This document shows, piece after piece, positions 10,401 to 20,093 of a DNA stretch of 64,000 bases (positions within the stretch are counted from its first letter, which is position 1; each line of letters starts with the position of its first letter). The DNA comes from Porphyra umbilicalis (Eukaryota; Rhodophyta; Bangiophyceae; Bangiales; Bangiaceae). The position numbers and the translations under genes were made by a program. The stretch is from positions 124,001 to 188,000 of the forward strand of contig KV918824.1 in assembly GCA_002049455.2 (NCBI GenBank). The letters are read 5' to 3'. Below the pieces are notes generated by a model, which saw nothing but the letters and a program-made list of their open reading frames with translations, was not told where the DNA came from and ran no database searches.

Positions 10401-12400
10401 TGTCGGCGGGCGCCGACGCGGCTGACACGGCCAAGCCCGCACCAGCAGCCAATGGCGAAGCAGACGCGCCGCCCGTGTCCACAGCGCTCGCGCACCTGGT
10501 TGAGATGGGCGCCACCGCCGTGCAGCTGCTGCCACTGCAGGACTTTGATAACAATGAGGACGAGGCGGTCGGTGAGTACGCCTGGGGCTACATGCCCGTC
10601 CACTTTTTCTCCCCCGACGGCTGGTACGCGTCCGGCTCTCGCACCGACTCGACGCGGGTGCGAGAGCTCAAGGAGCTGGTATCGGCGATGCATGAGGCCG
10701 GCCTGCGCGTCATCCTCGACGTTGTCTTTAACCACACAGCGGAGGATGTCAATGAGCGCAATTTGGACGCCCGCTTCTCTTTCAACGGCGTCGCACCGCG
10801 CTACTACTACCGAACCTGTGGCAATACCCCGCTCTCGGCGTCTGGCCACCGGACGTGTGCGCTCACGCTCGCGGGTGCGCCGACGTGCGGCGGTTGCTAC
10901 TCCAACGGCAGCGGCTGCGGCAACGAGATGCGGTCAGAGGCGCCTATGGCCCGCAAGTTCATCATTGACTGCCTCCGCTACTGGGCCACCGAGTATGGCA
11001 TGGACGGCTTCCGCTTTGACCTGATGGGCCTCGTCGACGTGCCGACGCTGACAGCCGCATCGACGGCGCTCAAGGCCATTGACGACGGCATCCTTCTGTA
11101 TGGCGAGCCGTGGACGGGGGGCATGACGCCAATGGCGCCCACGTACAAGGGCACCCAACGCGGCCGCGGCTTTGGGGTGTTTAACGACACCTTTCGTGAC
11201 GCGCTGCGGGGCTCCCCTTTCCACGTGTCGAGCTGTTTTGTGCTCGACGGGGTGTGCGTGGACGAGGTCAAGCGGGGCATCATGGGGTCCGTCGACGACT
11301 TTGCCGACGCGCCGACCGAGGTCATCAACTATGTCGCGTGTCATGACAACCGGACGCTGTACGATCAATTGTGGGAGATTTACCGGGGGGGTGGGGAGGA
11401 CACTGGCGCCGACGTGGCGCCGCCCGAGGAGGAGCCGGTGGGGGCAAGCGCGGTCAAGGACATCGGCCCGGCCCCAGACGCCACGCACCTGTCCCCCGAT
11501 GCGGCGACGGCGGTGGCGACCGCCGCCGCCGATGCGGCCGCCGCCGCGACCGCAGCGTCAGCGGCCGCCGCTGCGGCCTCGGTGCCCGCTCTCCTCCGCC
11601 GGTGCGCGGCGCTCGCAACGGCCATTGTCCTCACGGCGCAGGGGGTGCCCTTCTTGCAGCTCGGCCAAGAGTTTTTCCGCACCAAGGGCGGCGACCACAA
11701 CTCGTACATCTCCCCAGACGCGGTCAACGCGGTGCGGTGGGCGCGGAAAGCCGCGCACGCGGCGGCCGTGCGGTTTGTGGCGGGGCTCGTTGCCCTCCGG
11801 CGGGGCCACCCAGAGATTTTCGCGCTGCCGACGGCGGGCCTCGTGCGGGAGCGCCTGCTGTTTTTCGAAACGATGGGCGTGCCCGTACCCGCCGGCTGCG
11901 TTGCGTACCGCGTCGACGGGTGCGCCGCGGATGTGGTGGCGCGCGCGGCGGCCGCGGGCGCGTCCGCGGCGACGGCGAACGAGCAAGCCGCCCGCTGGAC
12001 GGCCGTCCTCGTCCTCATCAACCCGTGCCGCACCGCCCAAGCGTTTGCACTACCGGAAGCGGAGCAGCTGTGGGTGCCAGTCGTGGCGGGTGGCCACGCG
12101 GGCCTCTCCCCGGTCGGTGCGCCCGTGCGGCGGCAGCTGGGCGTCGCGCCGACGTCGCTGACCGTCCTCCGCCGCTGCTCGGCCGCTGAGGCGGACGCGG
12201 CGGCGGTCGACGACCGGCTAGCGGTCATCTCAGACCCGGGGGTCGTGCCGGCAGACGGGGACTGCACGTCGCGCTACGCAGTGGGGCTGGAGCGGGAGCG
12301 GGGGGCCGCTGAGGCGGCGGTGATGGAGGAAAACGTGCGGCTCCGGCGGGCATTTTTGGGGGAGACCGAAGCGGCGGCGCTGGTGGCAGCCGAGGCGTAG
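7439..12400 (+). CDS. Type I pullulanase (GH13), three CBM41 modules plus CBM48
   Basis: An intronless gene of 1653 residues that hydrolyses alpha-1,6 branches of starch or glycogen. Modules in order: three CBM41 copies starting near residues 3 (VHYRRHLGDYEGWSLW), 284 (VRYQRYASDYEGWGLE) and 567 (VRYRRFVGEADAYAGW). A CBM48 (FRVFAPTADGVAVVLYD) lies at ~820-900, then the GH13 barrel. Barrel motifs: YAWGY (~1047), DVVFNH (~1094), GFRFDLMG with the nucleophile Asp ~1194, YGEPW with the acid/base Glu ~1223, and CHDN with Asp ~1303. GEPWTGG and the downstream GQEFFRTKGGDHNSY resemble bacterial type I pullulanases rather than plant limit dextrinases. An Ala-rich insert lies near ~1350-1385. The ATG at 7439 directly precedes the first CBM41. 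The frame is open upstream only from a TTG. I see no transit peptide, which fits cytosolic floridean starch. Confidence 0.93.
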   Translation: MGAGITVHYRRHLGDYEGWSLWTWAAGDSEVSSSASSSAQPPRAVTPARIPGSRVCPATDEWGAVFHVATPPPGLGLGFLPRLGAWVAVDGGDRVLPAASVGEGAHVYVLQDERAAYASVAGFVGDGGAPRFVRIRVDAEQASEAGLHASLNVLSLAAEGTNFLVEAFVPPLADGCSGGGVVVVDRAAFPSDTRRLGLSFSPVVRGGTNGHRTQAPSCWWAPDDGTDVKLIVSADGASLRAASGATAARQAGSPVAVAALPAAAVAACGSSSGVASNGGRRAPPLIVRYQRYASDYEGWGLEAIPADGGARLPVSRAARLYHGMATYEVDVPAGWAAASRLTLCLTPPSSAAIAAAVEAAGPTATAAGRGKDAVAARTWTLADGRDVVVAQDSVDVRALHAMTRQLFYHRMEALTADWRDWRLRLWTTVEAPARRAASTGKVGAAAPPPPPVVDRRHELLPRELIAPGVIAYDLTPLLFRAGDTVHVRPVKVEPVVSPPEGGHGGQEPDMAAAVREVAADVARSWTILPGVVPRRQIVQGHPTIYREASEFLGDGGGDTTVCSAASRWFAVRYRRFVGEADAYAGWVLWGCDDDAVGASVGGVAIEPVSVDPVEGALFLVDRGRFGDGSRLRLVPRHAERAVDDAGATVTWDVDAADAAFWIPATVVDALVAGGGDTPPPALLLVQGHGSLLTSLASEPSPVVVSVDSPWDVAVTTFCPLEWLDGTAPAKPWDLAASPSTRPKLTLRHGQAELPWVTWERPSPTEVVLRLSEAVADGRGLHEDYLVEEVVARATGIPTLALQWRRHANVDAYYYPGAMGCMCTASETVFRVFAPTADGVAVVLYDGPGDDASRREVPMRRIPQGCWKAIVPSSLGGTYYKLLASGADTLLFPGVEVIDPYSRCNTHHTGRGLILAPDDPAVVATVAPRPPVGPDDAVVIWELHLRDATVDPASGVVGHRGKYLGLTQRDTVLVPGAPFAADPKGMVDVSAGADAADTAKPAPAANGEADAPPVSTALAHLVEMGATAVQLLPLQDFDNNEDEAVGEYAWGYMPVHFFSPDGWYASGSRTDSTRVRELKELVSAMHEAGLRVILDVVFNHTAEDVNERNLDARFSFNGVAPRYYYRTCGNTPLSASGHRTCALTLAGAPTCGGCYSNGSGCGNEMRSEAPMARKFIIDCLRYWATEYGMDGFRFDLMGLVDVPTLTAASTALKAIDDGILLYGEPWTGGMTPMAPTYKGTQRGRGFGVFNDTFRDALRGSPFHVSSCFVLDGVCVDEVKRGIMGSVDDFADAPTEVINYVACHDNRTLYDQLWEIYRGGGEDTGADVAPPEEEPVGASAVKDIGPAPDATHLSPDAATAVATAAADAAAAATAASAAAAAASVPALLRRCAALATAIVLTAQGVPFLQLGQEFFRTKGGDHNSYISPDAVNAVRWARKAAHAAAVRFVAGLVALRRGHPEIFALPTAGLVRERLLFFETMGVPVPAGCVAYRVDGCAADVVARAAAAGASAATANEQAARWTAVLVLINPCRTAQAFALPEAEQLWVPVVAGGHAGLSPVGAPVRRQLGVAPTSLTVLRRCSAAEADAAAVDDRLAVISDPGVVPADGDCTSRYAVGLERERGAAEAAVMEENVRLRRAFLGETEAAALVAAEA

Positions 12401-12845
12401 GAGGTGGCGCTGTATCGTAATTGGAGTTCACTGCCGCTTGCAAGCCGCATCGCCCATCCTCGTCTTGCGTGATAGCCATGGTCCATGTGTGCCCTCGTAG
12501 AGACGGGGACTTGGCAAGACGCGTGTTTGCGCTTCTTGTCCCGCCAGGAAGTCGTACTTCAAGTCGGACAGACTTGAGAAACATACTCCTGAGGACGGCG
12601 GGATCTACTTGTGTATCTGCAGCAGCCGTGCACAGAACGAGATTCCAGCAACAGTGGACGGCCTCGAGGTGAGTTGCTGCCACTTCTTGTTCCCGGCCCT
12701 GGCTTCCTTCTTCGTTCCCGGCACTTTGGTTTGTATGTGCCGCAAAGGTGAAGCAGGCTAGCACGCCGGCTACCAGTTCCCACTTCCTCTACCACAGCCC
12801 CGTTCTCTTCCCGGAGCTCCGAGCGCCTCTGCCTACCCTTTCATC
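12401..12845. other. Intergenic spacer, pullulanase to DJ-1-like gene
   Basis: 445 bp between two genes on the same strand. It must hold the 3' end of the first and the promoter of the second. No repeat or RNA gene is seen. Confidence 0.6.
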
Positions 12846-13700
12846 ATGGCCACGGCTGCGTTCCTCCCCGCGCCTGGGGCAGCCTGCGTGTGCCCCCATG
12901 CTGTGGCGCTGGGCTCATGCGCCTTCCGCCCTCGCTTTGCCGTCGTCGGTGCTGCCGCCTCCCTTCCGGCTCTTCGCTCTCCGTTTAGGCTTCCTCCGCT
13001 CAGGCCTGCATCCCGGCGCCGCGCCGGCGCATCCGCGGCGCCGCCGACCATGGCCGCTGACGACGCGCCGACGCGTCACGTGCTGGTCCCCATCGCCGAC
13101 GGGAGCGAGGAAATGGAAGCGGTGACCATTGTCGACGTGCTCGTCCGCGCCGGTGCCGCCGTCACGCTTGCGTCTGTCTCCCCCACTCCGACCGTCACCT
13201 GCTCCCGGGGCATCCGCATCGTGGCAGACGCCACGCTCGACGACGTGGCCACCCCCGACGGCGGGTGGGATCTGATTGCCCTGCCCGGCGGTATGCCCGG
13301 CGCGGCGACGCTCGCGTCCACCCCGCGCCTGGCCGAGCTGCTCCGGGAACAAAAGGCGGCGGGGCGGTGGATTGGTGCCATCTGCGCCGCGCCGGCGGTC
13401 GTGCTCGCGCCGCTGGGCCTGCTGGACGGCGGCGAGGCCGCAACGTGCTACCCGTCGGCCGACTTTTTGGGCGCCCTGCCTAACGCCGTGGAGGACGACG
13501 ACGCGTTTGTCGTGTCGGACGGCTGCTTCATCACGAGCCAAGGGCCAGGCACGGCGCTGCTCTTTTCCCTCGCCTGCGTGGAGAAGCTGTACGGGCGGGT
13601 GGCCGCCGAGGGGCAAGCCGCGCTCATGTGTGAGGACCCCGACGAGGATTGGGATTGGACGCCGCCGGAGAAGCGCAACGCAGGGGGGGTCGCCGCGTGA
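12846..13700 (+). CDS. DJ-1/PfpI family protein (PARK7-like)
   Basis: An intronless gene of 284 residues. The family includes redox-sensing and glyoxal-detoxifying proteins; the exact activity here is not shown. After an N-terminal extension of ~65 residues rich in Ala, Arg and Pro, the domain starts at RHVLVPIADGSEEMEAV. Glu ~88 in GSEEME and Cys ~180 in GAICAAPAVVLAP are the conserved acid and nucleophilic-elbow cysteine. LIALPGGMPGA and SDGCFITSQGPGTALLFSL are further family blocks. The extension looks like an organelle transit peptide, plastid or mitochondrial. It converges on the mitochondrial-carrier gene. The C-terminal ~20 residues are acidic and Trp-containing (DEDWDWTPPEKR). Confidence 0.92.
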   Translation: MATAAFLPAPGAACVCPHAVALGSCAFRPRFAVVGAAASLPALRSPFRLPPLRPASRRRAGASAAPPTMAADDAPTRHVLVPIADGSEEMEAVTIVDVLVRAGAAVTLASVSPTPTVTCSRGIRIVADATLDDVATPDGGWDLIALPGGMPGAATLASTPRLAELLREQKAAGRWIGAICAAPAVVLAPLGLLDGGEAATCYPSADFLGALPNAVEDDDAFVVSDGCFITSQGPGTALLFSLACVEKLYGRVAAEGQAALMCEDPDEDWDWTPPEKRNAGGVAA

Positions 13701-14193
13701 CGCGGCGGTGTCGGTGCGGCGAGGAACCCCGCAGACCACCCGTGGGCGGTGCGGTCGGTGCGCGCCCTCCCCGACGGCGAGTACACCCTGTACCCGCGTG
13801 ACACCTGTGCGTGCGGGTGAGGTGTGCGACGCTTGTGGGACAAGGGGGTCGTTGGGTGGTCCTGTGACTGCATTTTCTCAAGTGTGACTTGCTGTTTGCC
13901 ACCGTCTTTCTAGCGCTGCGCTCGCCGCCTTGTCGTACCGCGCCGGGTCAAACACGTCCTGCGCTTCTGCTCACGACGGCGGCGGATGCCAGCGGCATGC
14001 TTCCGTTGTGCCGCGGCCATGGCGCGGCCGCGTTGTAGCTGCAAAAAATAAATAGACGCGACGCGTTTGGTACCATAGCTGCTTCGGTGCTCACATGCAT
14101 GGAAGGGAAAGGGGCAAACATTCGAAAAAGTACACGGGTGGCCTTGCCGCTACCCTCGGGCGGAGCCACCCCCACGCCGACCCTGCCCCCACC
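13701..14193. other. Convergent spacer between DJ-1-like and carrier genes
   Basis: Both genes end here. An AATAAA lies near 14046 on the + strand, ~345 bp beyond the DJ-1 stop. Nothing else stands out. Confidence 0.5.
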
Positions 14194-15988
14194 TCAGTGC
14201 GCCCCTCGTGCGGCGACGCCGCTCATGTCAACGTGCAGTGCCTCGGCTACCGCCACCCGCACCGCCTCGTAGACAGAGAAGAAGACCGCCGACTGGACAG
14301 TCTTGGCGGCCACGCGGGGCACCAGCCCCCGGGCAAAAGCGGCTGCACCCTCCTCCCGCGCAATCGTCGCCGCGCAGTGGGCGACGCCGCGGTAACGGAG
14401 GGTGCCGCCAGTGGCGGGGGAGGCAATTTGTGTCATCAGCCGCGTCTTGACCACGTCTGTGGTGGGGGTGAGGAGACCGCCAGGGGGTGCGAGCACGACA
14501 CAACAAAAAAGGAAGACGATGACAAAGACGGAGCAGTGGCTACGGTCAGAACAAGCTGCACCAACCAAAGAACCGCACCACGCCAAGCCACAAAACGACA
14601 GCCACAAGACCATGTCGCCGCCGCCACGCTCGCGCCCATCATCGTGCACGCCGCCACAACCTGCTGCACAAACCCCATTGGGCAGTGCTGTTGCTCGCTC
14701 TGCACTCACCCCAGCCACCCAGCTGCACCCAGCCGCCAGCCGCGCCCGCACGACACAGCGCACGCACGACCCAACGCTTCTCCCTCGCCCTTCCCCCTCA
14801 CAACAGAACGTACCAAGCGGGTTGCTCACAAACGACGCGATGGCGCCGCTTACCGCCCCCACGCCGAGCCCCCGGCGGAGCCGCTCCCCCCCCCCCCCGC
14901 ATTGCCCGCGTCGGCCCGCCGCTTCTCCCGCGCCTGCAGCGCCTCGTACACCAAAAACTCTGACGCTGCAAACGGAATGTCCCGCGCCAGCTGCGCCGGC
15001 AGCCCCACGTACACGGCGGCGAGGCCCTTGCCGCGCAAGGCGGTCCACGCCCCCCCCACCCCCCCATACACGCCCACCTGCAGGCGCTGCTTGACCAGCT
15101 CACACGGCGCGCGGACGAGGCTCGCCGCCGTATCCCCAATGGCTGCCGCCAGCGCAACGGCGGCGGGCGCCCACGCCGCCCCAAACCGCGGTAGCAGCGC
15201 CGCTTTGGTCGTCTGGTACACCCCCATGTACAAGGCGGCGGCGGGGACAACGCCGGCGAGGGCGGGCGCGAGGCCCCGGTACAACCCGCGGACGCCCGCC
15301 CCGCCGAGCGCCGTCCCGCGGGCGGTGGCGGCCGACTGGGCGAGTCGACTCAGCGGCGACGCTGCCGCCGCCCGCCCCGGCGCGCCCGCGGCGGCGGCCG
15401 ACAAGACGGCGCCACCGGCGCCCGCGCCGGCCGCGGCGGCGCCGCGGAGCCCCCCAGCGGCACCGCCGCTGCCGGCCGCTGCCGCCGCCGCCCCCGCGCC
15501 GCGGACCGCCCCCGCCCGCGCCGCCGCCTGCAGCCGCGTCTTGGCCGTATCGAGCGGCAGCAGCGCCGCACGCACGAGCCCCGCCGACAGGCCGCCCGAC
15601 AGCAGGTGCACGGCGAGTGCTTGGCCGGGGGTGGCGGGCGGGTGGCGCCGCCGCCGGCCGGCGGCGGCAACGACGGCGGCGGCGCCTCGGGCGGCCGACG
15701 CGGCACCCGCACCGGCGGTCGTGGCAGCGGCGGTTGAGGGGGGGGCGGCCGACCACCCGCGCGGCAGCAGCGCCGTGGGGCGGGCAAAAAAGGGGGTGAG
15801 GAGCGCCGGCCGCCGCCGGGAGCGCGGCGGCGGCGCCGACGTGGGTGCGGAGGGGGTGGCCGCGGGGGGGGGGAGGGGCGCCGCCACGCGTGGGGGGGGG
15901 CTCGCCGCCGCCCGACGGGGACGGCGGCGAGGAGGTGGCGGCGGGGCGGAGGGGGGACACCCCCGGGTCGCCTTGCACACAGGCCCAT
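14194..15988 (-). CDS. Mitochondrial carrier (SLC25), S-adenosylmethionine-carrier-like; one intron; frame change at a C run
   Basis: Three carrier repeats are visible, each with the Px[DE]xx[KR] signature: LLPLDTAKTRLQ, VRAPCELVKQRLQ and, across the splice, SNPLDVVKTRLM. Blocks such as GLYRGLAPALAGVVPAAALYMGVYQTTK and IAREEGAAAFARGLVPRV match plant SAM carriers best. The likely role is exchange of S-adenosylmethionine across an organelle inner membrane. An intron runs 14813 to 14457 (GTACGT...CCACAG); exon 2 is 14456-14194. Repeat 1 carries an Ala/Gly insert of ~60 residues. Upstream of the intron the frame changes phase at 13 C (14886-14898), where both sides are clearly coding, so the run length is suspect. 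The 5' end is unresolved. No ATG lies in frame before repeat 1; an ATG at 15988 is in another phase. Confidence 0.8.
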
Positions 15989-16892
15989 CGCGGGGGTGGT
16001 CGGGCACGGGTGGAGGGGAAGGACGCGGTGGGGGGAGAGGGGCGGGTGACGGATGGGCGACCGCAAGGGCGGACAAGGAACCGTGACTAAGGGGGGAAGG
16101 GGAGCAGCAGCACACGCGAGAGGGTGAGGACGGCGCCGACCGACCCAGTGACGACGGCGGCGGTCCGTGCGCGCGCCGGCCGCGCCGCGCACAGCGCCGG
16201 CGGCGGCGGCGGGCGTGGCGGCCGGCCACCGACCGCGCAGCGCACCCCGACCGGCGGCAACCGCGAGCACGAGTGCGGGGAGACGGCGCCTGCCGCTGCG
16301 GTCGGCCGCGCTGCCCACCGCGGCCGCCGTGGAGGCACAGGCGCCCGCCGCGGCGACGCGGGCGCGGGGCCGGCGCGCAAGCTCCTCCGCCGCCGACGGC
16401 GCTGCGGCACACGCGGCGGCGGCGGCGGCGGCGGTGTGTGCGGGCGCGCTGCTTCCTCCCCCCCCCCCCCCCCTCCCCCACGCCGCGGATCGAGGCCGCC
16501 GGCGCGCGCGGCGGTCCACCCGTGAATTGGATGTGGTGGGCGGCCGCCCCCCCGCAGCCGCAATCGATCGAGTGGGGGGTCGGCGGGAGATTGGGAAATC
16601 CACTGTCGGCAACCACGGGGCCGCCAAAAAAAAAGTGGACGTGGCACGGGCAGGGGGCCAACGGCGTTGCCACCCCGCGAGGCTGACAGTTTTGATCCCG
16701 CAATAAAAACAAAGCAGCAGTGCGCGGCGATCAAGATTTTGGTGAGCTCCCTGCCCGCAACCTGAGCTCCCCCACCGCTGACGCGCCCGCGCGGTGGGGG
16801 GTCGAGGCCGCGCGCCAGCGCATGGCACGTCTGCCGCCCCCGATCGGTACAGGCGGCCCACCCCCAACAAAGAGAGCGCAGCGGCGCCCCCC
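15989..16892. other. Very GC-rich spacer upstream of the carrier gene
   Basis: Between the 3' end of the cysteine-rich gene and the likely 5' end of the carrier, both on the minus strand. Long open frames in all phases reflect composition. C runs near 16460 and an AT-richer island near 16680-16750 are the only landmarks. Part of it may encode an N-terminal targeting exon of the carrier. Confidence 0.5.
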
Positions 16893-18544
16893 TCACGACA
16901 GCGTCTGGCACACGTTCCCCGACGTGGCAGAGGTGGCCAAGCACAGCAGGCCGTCGCCGACGCAAACGTCCCCGTCGGCCTCGCACGCGTCGCCCCGCCC
17001 CCGCGGGCGGAGGCACACGGGGGCACCCTCGGGGTCCCCAAACGGGTCGACGCGGCACGCCCAGGCGCCCCCCCCCCCCTCTCCCCCCCCGCAATCCGCG
17101 TCCGACGCGCACGGGCGGCGGGCGAGCGGCGTGCCGGCTGGCACCTCACACACCCCCCCCGGGGTGCACGTCAGTGGGGCGCCCGAGGCCCCCCCGCAGA
17201 GCACCCCCGCCCCCGTACAATCGTCGCCGAGCCGCCCGTCGGCGCGGCACGTGCGGCCGGCCGCGCCGGGGCCCGTCGCGCACGTCCACGGCCCCGCCGC
17301 AGAGCCGACGCACTGGGCACCGTCGGCGCACGCGCCGCCGAGGCCGACCGCCGCCACACACGTGCCGCCCGTGCACGCCAAGCCCGCCGTGCAGCCGCCG
17401 TCGGTGGGGCCACACGGGTCCCCCACCCCGCGGTCCGCCGACAGGGCGCACACGCCGCCGACGCAGCGGGCGGCAAACGCGTCGCAATTGTCCACGGCGC
17501 GCGCGCACGGCTCGCCCAGTGCCCGCGGCACGCGGCACTGCCAGTCGCGCTCATTCTCCCGGCCGGGCGGAAAGCGGGTCAACACACACGTCAAGCCGGC
17601 GGCGCAGGGGGGCCCCGCGTCGGGGGTGCACCGCCCCCCCCCCCAATCGTCGTTGCCGTGCACACCCCACCGACGCACAGCAGCCCCGCGTCCGCGTCGC
17701 ACGTCTCTGACGCAGCGTCGTTGCACGCCACGCCGGCGGTCGTGGCGACCGCCGCGCAGCGCCCGTCGTTGGGGGCCCCCCCCACCGCCACGCAGCGGGT
17801 GCCGCCCGTGCAATTGACGCTGCCGCCACAGTCGTCGCCCTTGGCGCCGGCCACGGGCGTCCAGGCGTCGCGGCACACGCCGCCGACGCACACGCGTTGG
17901 AGGGAGCGGCTAAACGTGCCGCACCCGTCGGCGGCGCCGGCCACGCACGACCCGCCGGGCGCAATGACGGGCGTGCACGCCCACACCTTGGCGTCGACCG
18001 TTGGCGCGTCGGCCGCCGCACACACGAGCGAATCGTCGGTCGAGCAGCCGACGCCCCGCGCCTCGTCACACGCGTCCCCCGCCGCGGGCGGCCGGCAGGT
18101 GCCCGCCCCAGAGGGGCACTGGCGGCCGACGCCACACACGCGGTCGTCGGCGCCGTCGGCGCAGACGAGGCCAAAGACACATTCCGTGCCGGCGGTGCCG
18201 CACGCGCCGCCGGCGGCAACCTCTGTGACGCACACGCCGGGGAAGGGGCGGCCCGAGGGGGGGAACACCTGCGCGCACCGCAAGGCGCCACAGTCGGTCG
18301 GGGAGCCGCCGCAGGCGGCGCCGGCCGTGCCGGGGGGGCGCCGGGGATGGGTGTGAGGGGGGGGAGGGGGGGGGGGGGGGGACGCCACCGCCGTCGCCAT
18401 CGCCGCCACCGTCGCCACCGCCGCCGCCGCTGCCGCCGCCACCGCCGTCGACGTTGGCGCCATCGCCCCCACGCGACGGGGCCGGCGGAAGTTTGGAAGG
18501 CGTGGCCGTCGGGCGGCCGCCCCCACTGCCGACCGAATACCCGC

Positions 18545-18575
<31 letters not shown>

Positions 18576-18978
18576 ACCGTCACCACCGCTTCCGCTGCCG
18601 CTGCCACCACCCGACAGAGCCGGCGGCGACGGTGAGGGCGTGACGGTCGGGCGGCCGCCACCGCGGCCGACCAGATAGCCGTTGCCGTGCCCCCCCCCCC
18701 ACCCCCCCCGCCGCCCCCCCCCCCCCACAGTCCTCCACAGACCCCGGGTAGTAGTAGGTCGACGCCCCGCCCCGCGGGACGCCATACGCCGACGCCCCCG
18801 TCGGCGCCGCCGACGCCCCCGTCGGCGCTGCCGACGCCCGTACCGGCGCCGTGGCCGCCGCCGCATCGGCCACGGCGGCGGCCGCCGCCGGGACGGCCGT
18901 CAGCAGGGCGCCCACAGCGGCGGCGGCCGCCAGGCGGGCCACCCGGCAGCTCCCGCCAGGCGCTCGCGCGGCCGCCAT
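16893..18978 (-). CDS. Secreted cysteine-rich repeat protein, frame interrupted at homopolymer runs
   Basis: The ATG at 18978 opens a signal peptide: basic start, then RLAAAAAVGALLTAVPAAAAA. Next comes a Gly/Ser/Pro linker with two copies of GRPT.TPS..PPA.S. From ~18330 to the stop at 16893 there are ~14 short cysteine modules of the type G..C......C..GL.C..G.C (for example GDPCGPTDGGCTAGLACTGGTC). The even, repeated cysteines imply disulfide-bonded modules, so an extracellular or cell-wall protein is likely. I do not recognise the family; it loosely recalls Dickkopf/EGF-like modules. Coherent sequence changes phase at three runs: C near 18690-18726, G near 18358-18380 and 11 C at 17634-17644. 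Length errors or real polymorphism at these runs are more likely than introns. Confidence 0.7.
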
Positions 18979-19455
18979 GTTTGGGAGGGAGGGGCGCGTC
19001 GGGCGCCGGCCCGCCCGCGCCACAGCCACTGTGCGCTCGGGACGAGGCGGGCGGTTGGGAGCACCCTCGGACGCAACGCGCCGACCGCTGGCACGGGCGC
19101 GCCGACGCCGACCGCCGAGGCGGCCGCCGCAACGCCCTTTCATACGGGGTCGGCCGCCGCGAGTGGCCCTCGCCTCGGGCAGCGACCGCCGCGGCGGCGG
19201 CGCGACGGGCGACGGGTGTCAGGGGCCAGCAGGGGGTGCGCCCTCCCCCCCCCCCCCCCCCCCCTCTCCCCCGCCGGCAGCATCGGCAGCGGCGCCTCAA
19301 GTCACCGACGCGCGGCCGCGGCGCCGCCGGCCGGCCGCCGCCGCTGAGGCGTCGGCCGTTGCAGCGGCGGCGGCACCCGCCGCGCGGCGAGCCCTGACAC
19401 TGCCAACCGCGGCGGGGGCGGCGCCGCCGTCGGCGGGGGTCCCCCACCCCCCCGG

Positions 19456-19489
<34 letters not shown>

Positions 19490-20093
19490 TGGCCACTCCC
19501 GCGGGGCGCCCCGCCGCGCGGCGACTGTCAGGGGTGGGGGCGGCGGGGGCGCCCCCGCCCCGCCCCGCCCCGCGCCCGTGGGGCGCCGCGCGCCGCGGCG
19601 GCGCGCGGCGGCGCGGCGCCGTCAGGCTCGGGGGGGGGGGGGGGGGGGGGTGCGTCATGCGCGGGCGCCGTGGCACACCACAGATCCGGGGCTCGATCGG
19701 GGTGCGCGGCCGCGCCCCAGCCGTGTGCGTGGAATCGTGCAAAGGATTTGTGCAGCACGTCGCGTTGGGCCCCGCGGCGGGCCCCAACGGGTACCCGTTG
19801 GGGCCCGCGTGTTCAAACTTCAAACGTTGAACGCGGCGGCCGCCACCGCGACGCCGACGTCCTGCAGCGTCGCGCGTGCGCGGCGCCCGGCACGCGCGCG
19901 CACGCGGTCGCGCGCGGCACGGCCGACGACGGTGCGACGGCGCCGCCCCCCCTCCCCCCCGCCGCCGCCACCGCCCCCCCGTCGAGTCCGTCGCGGGTCA
20001 CCGTGCCGCGCTCTGGGGGCCTCACCTCCCCCGCCCGTCGGCGTGGTGCGGGACTGCCCCCCCCCCCCCCCCCCCCCACGCCCCCGCGCCGCC
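18979..20093. promoter_or_regulatory. Divergent promoter region, extremely GC-rich
   Basis: Lies between the start of the cysteine-rich gene (-) and the start of the small gene at 20094 (+). It holds long C and G runs (near 19240-19262 and 19630-19650) and a 32-bp perfect palindrome. Frames are open in all phases because of composition. Promoter activity is inferred from position only. Confidence 0.4.
19777..19808. repeat. 32-bp perfect palindrome
   Basis: Centred on the GTAC at 19791-19794. Each 16-bp arm reads GCGGGCCCCAACGGGT. A second, imperfect palindrome (GTTGGGCCCC...GGGCCCCAAC) overlaps it on the left. It lies ~290 bp upstream of the small gene's ATG and could form a cruciform or bind a dimeric factor. 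Confidence 0.9.

Noticed and set aside
16087-17149. Long minus-strand frames upstream of the carrier
   Set aside because: Composition-driven, with no conserved block and several overlapping phases equally open.
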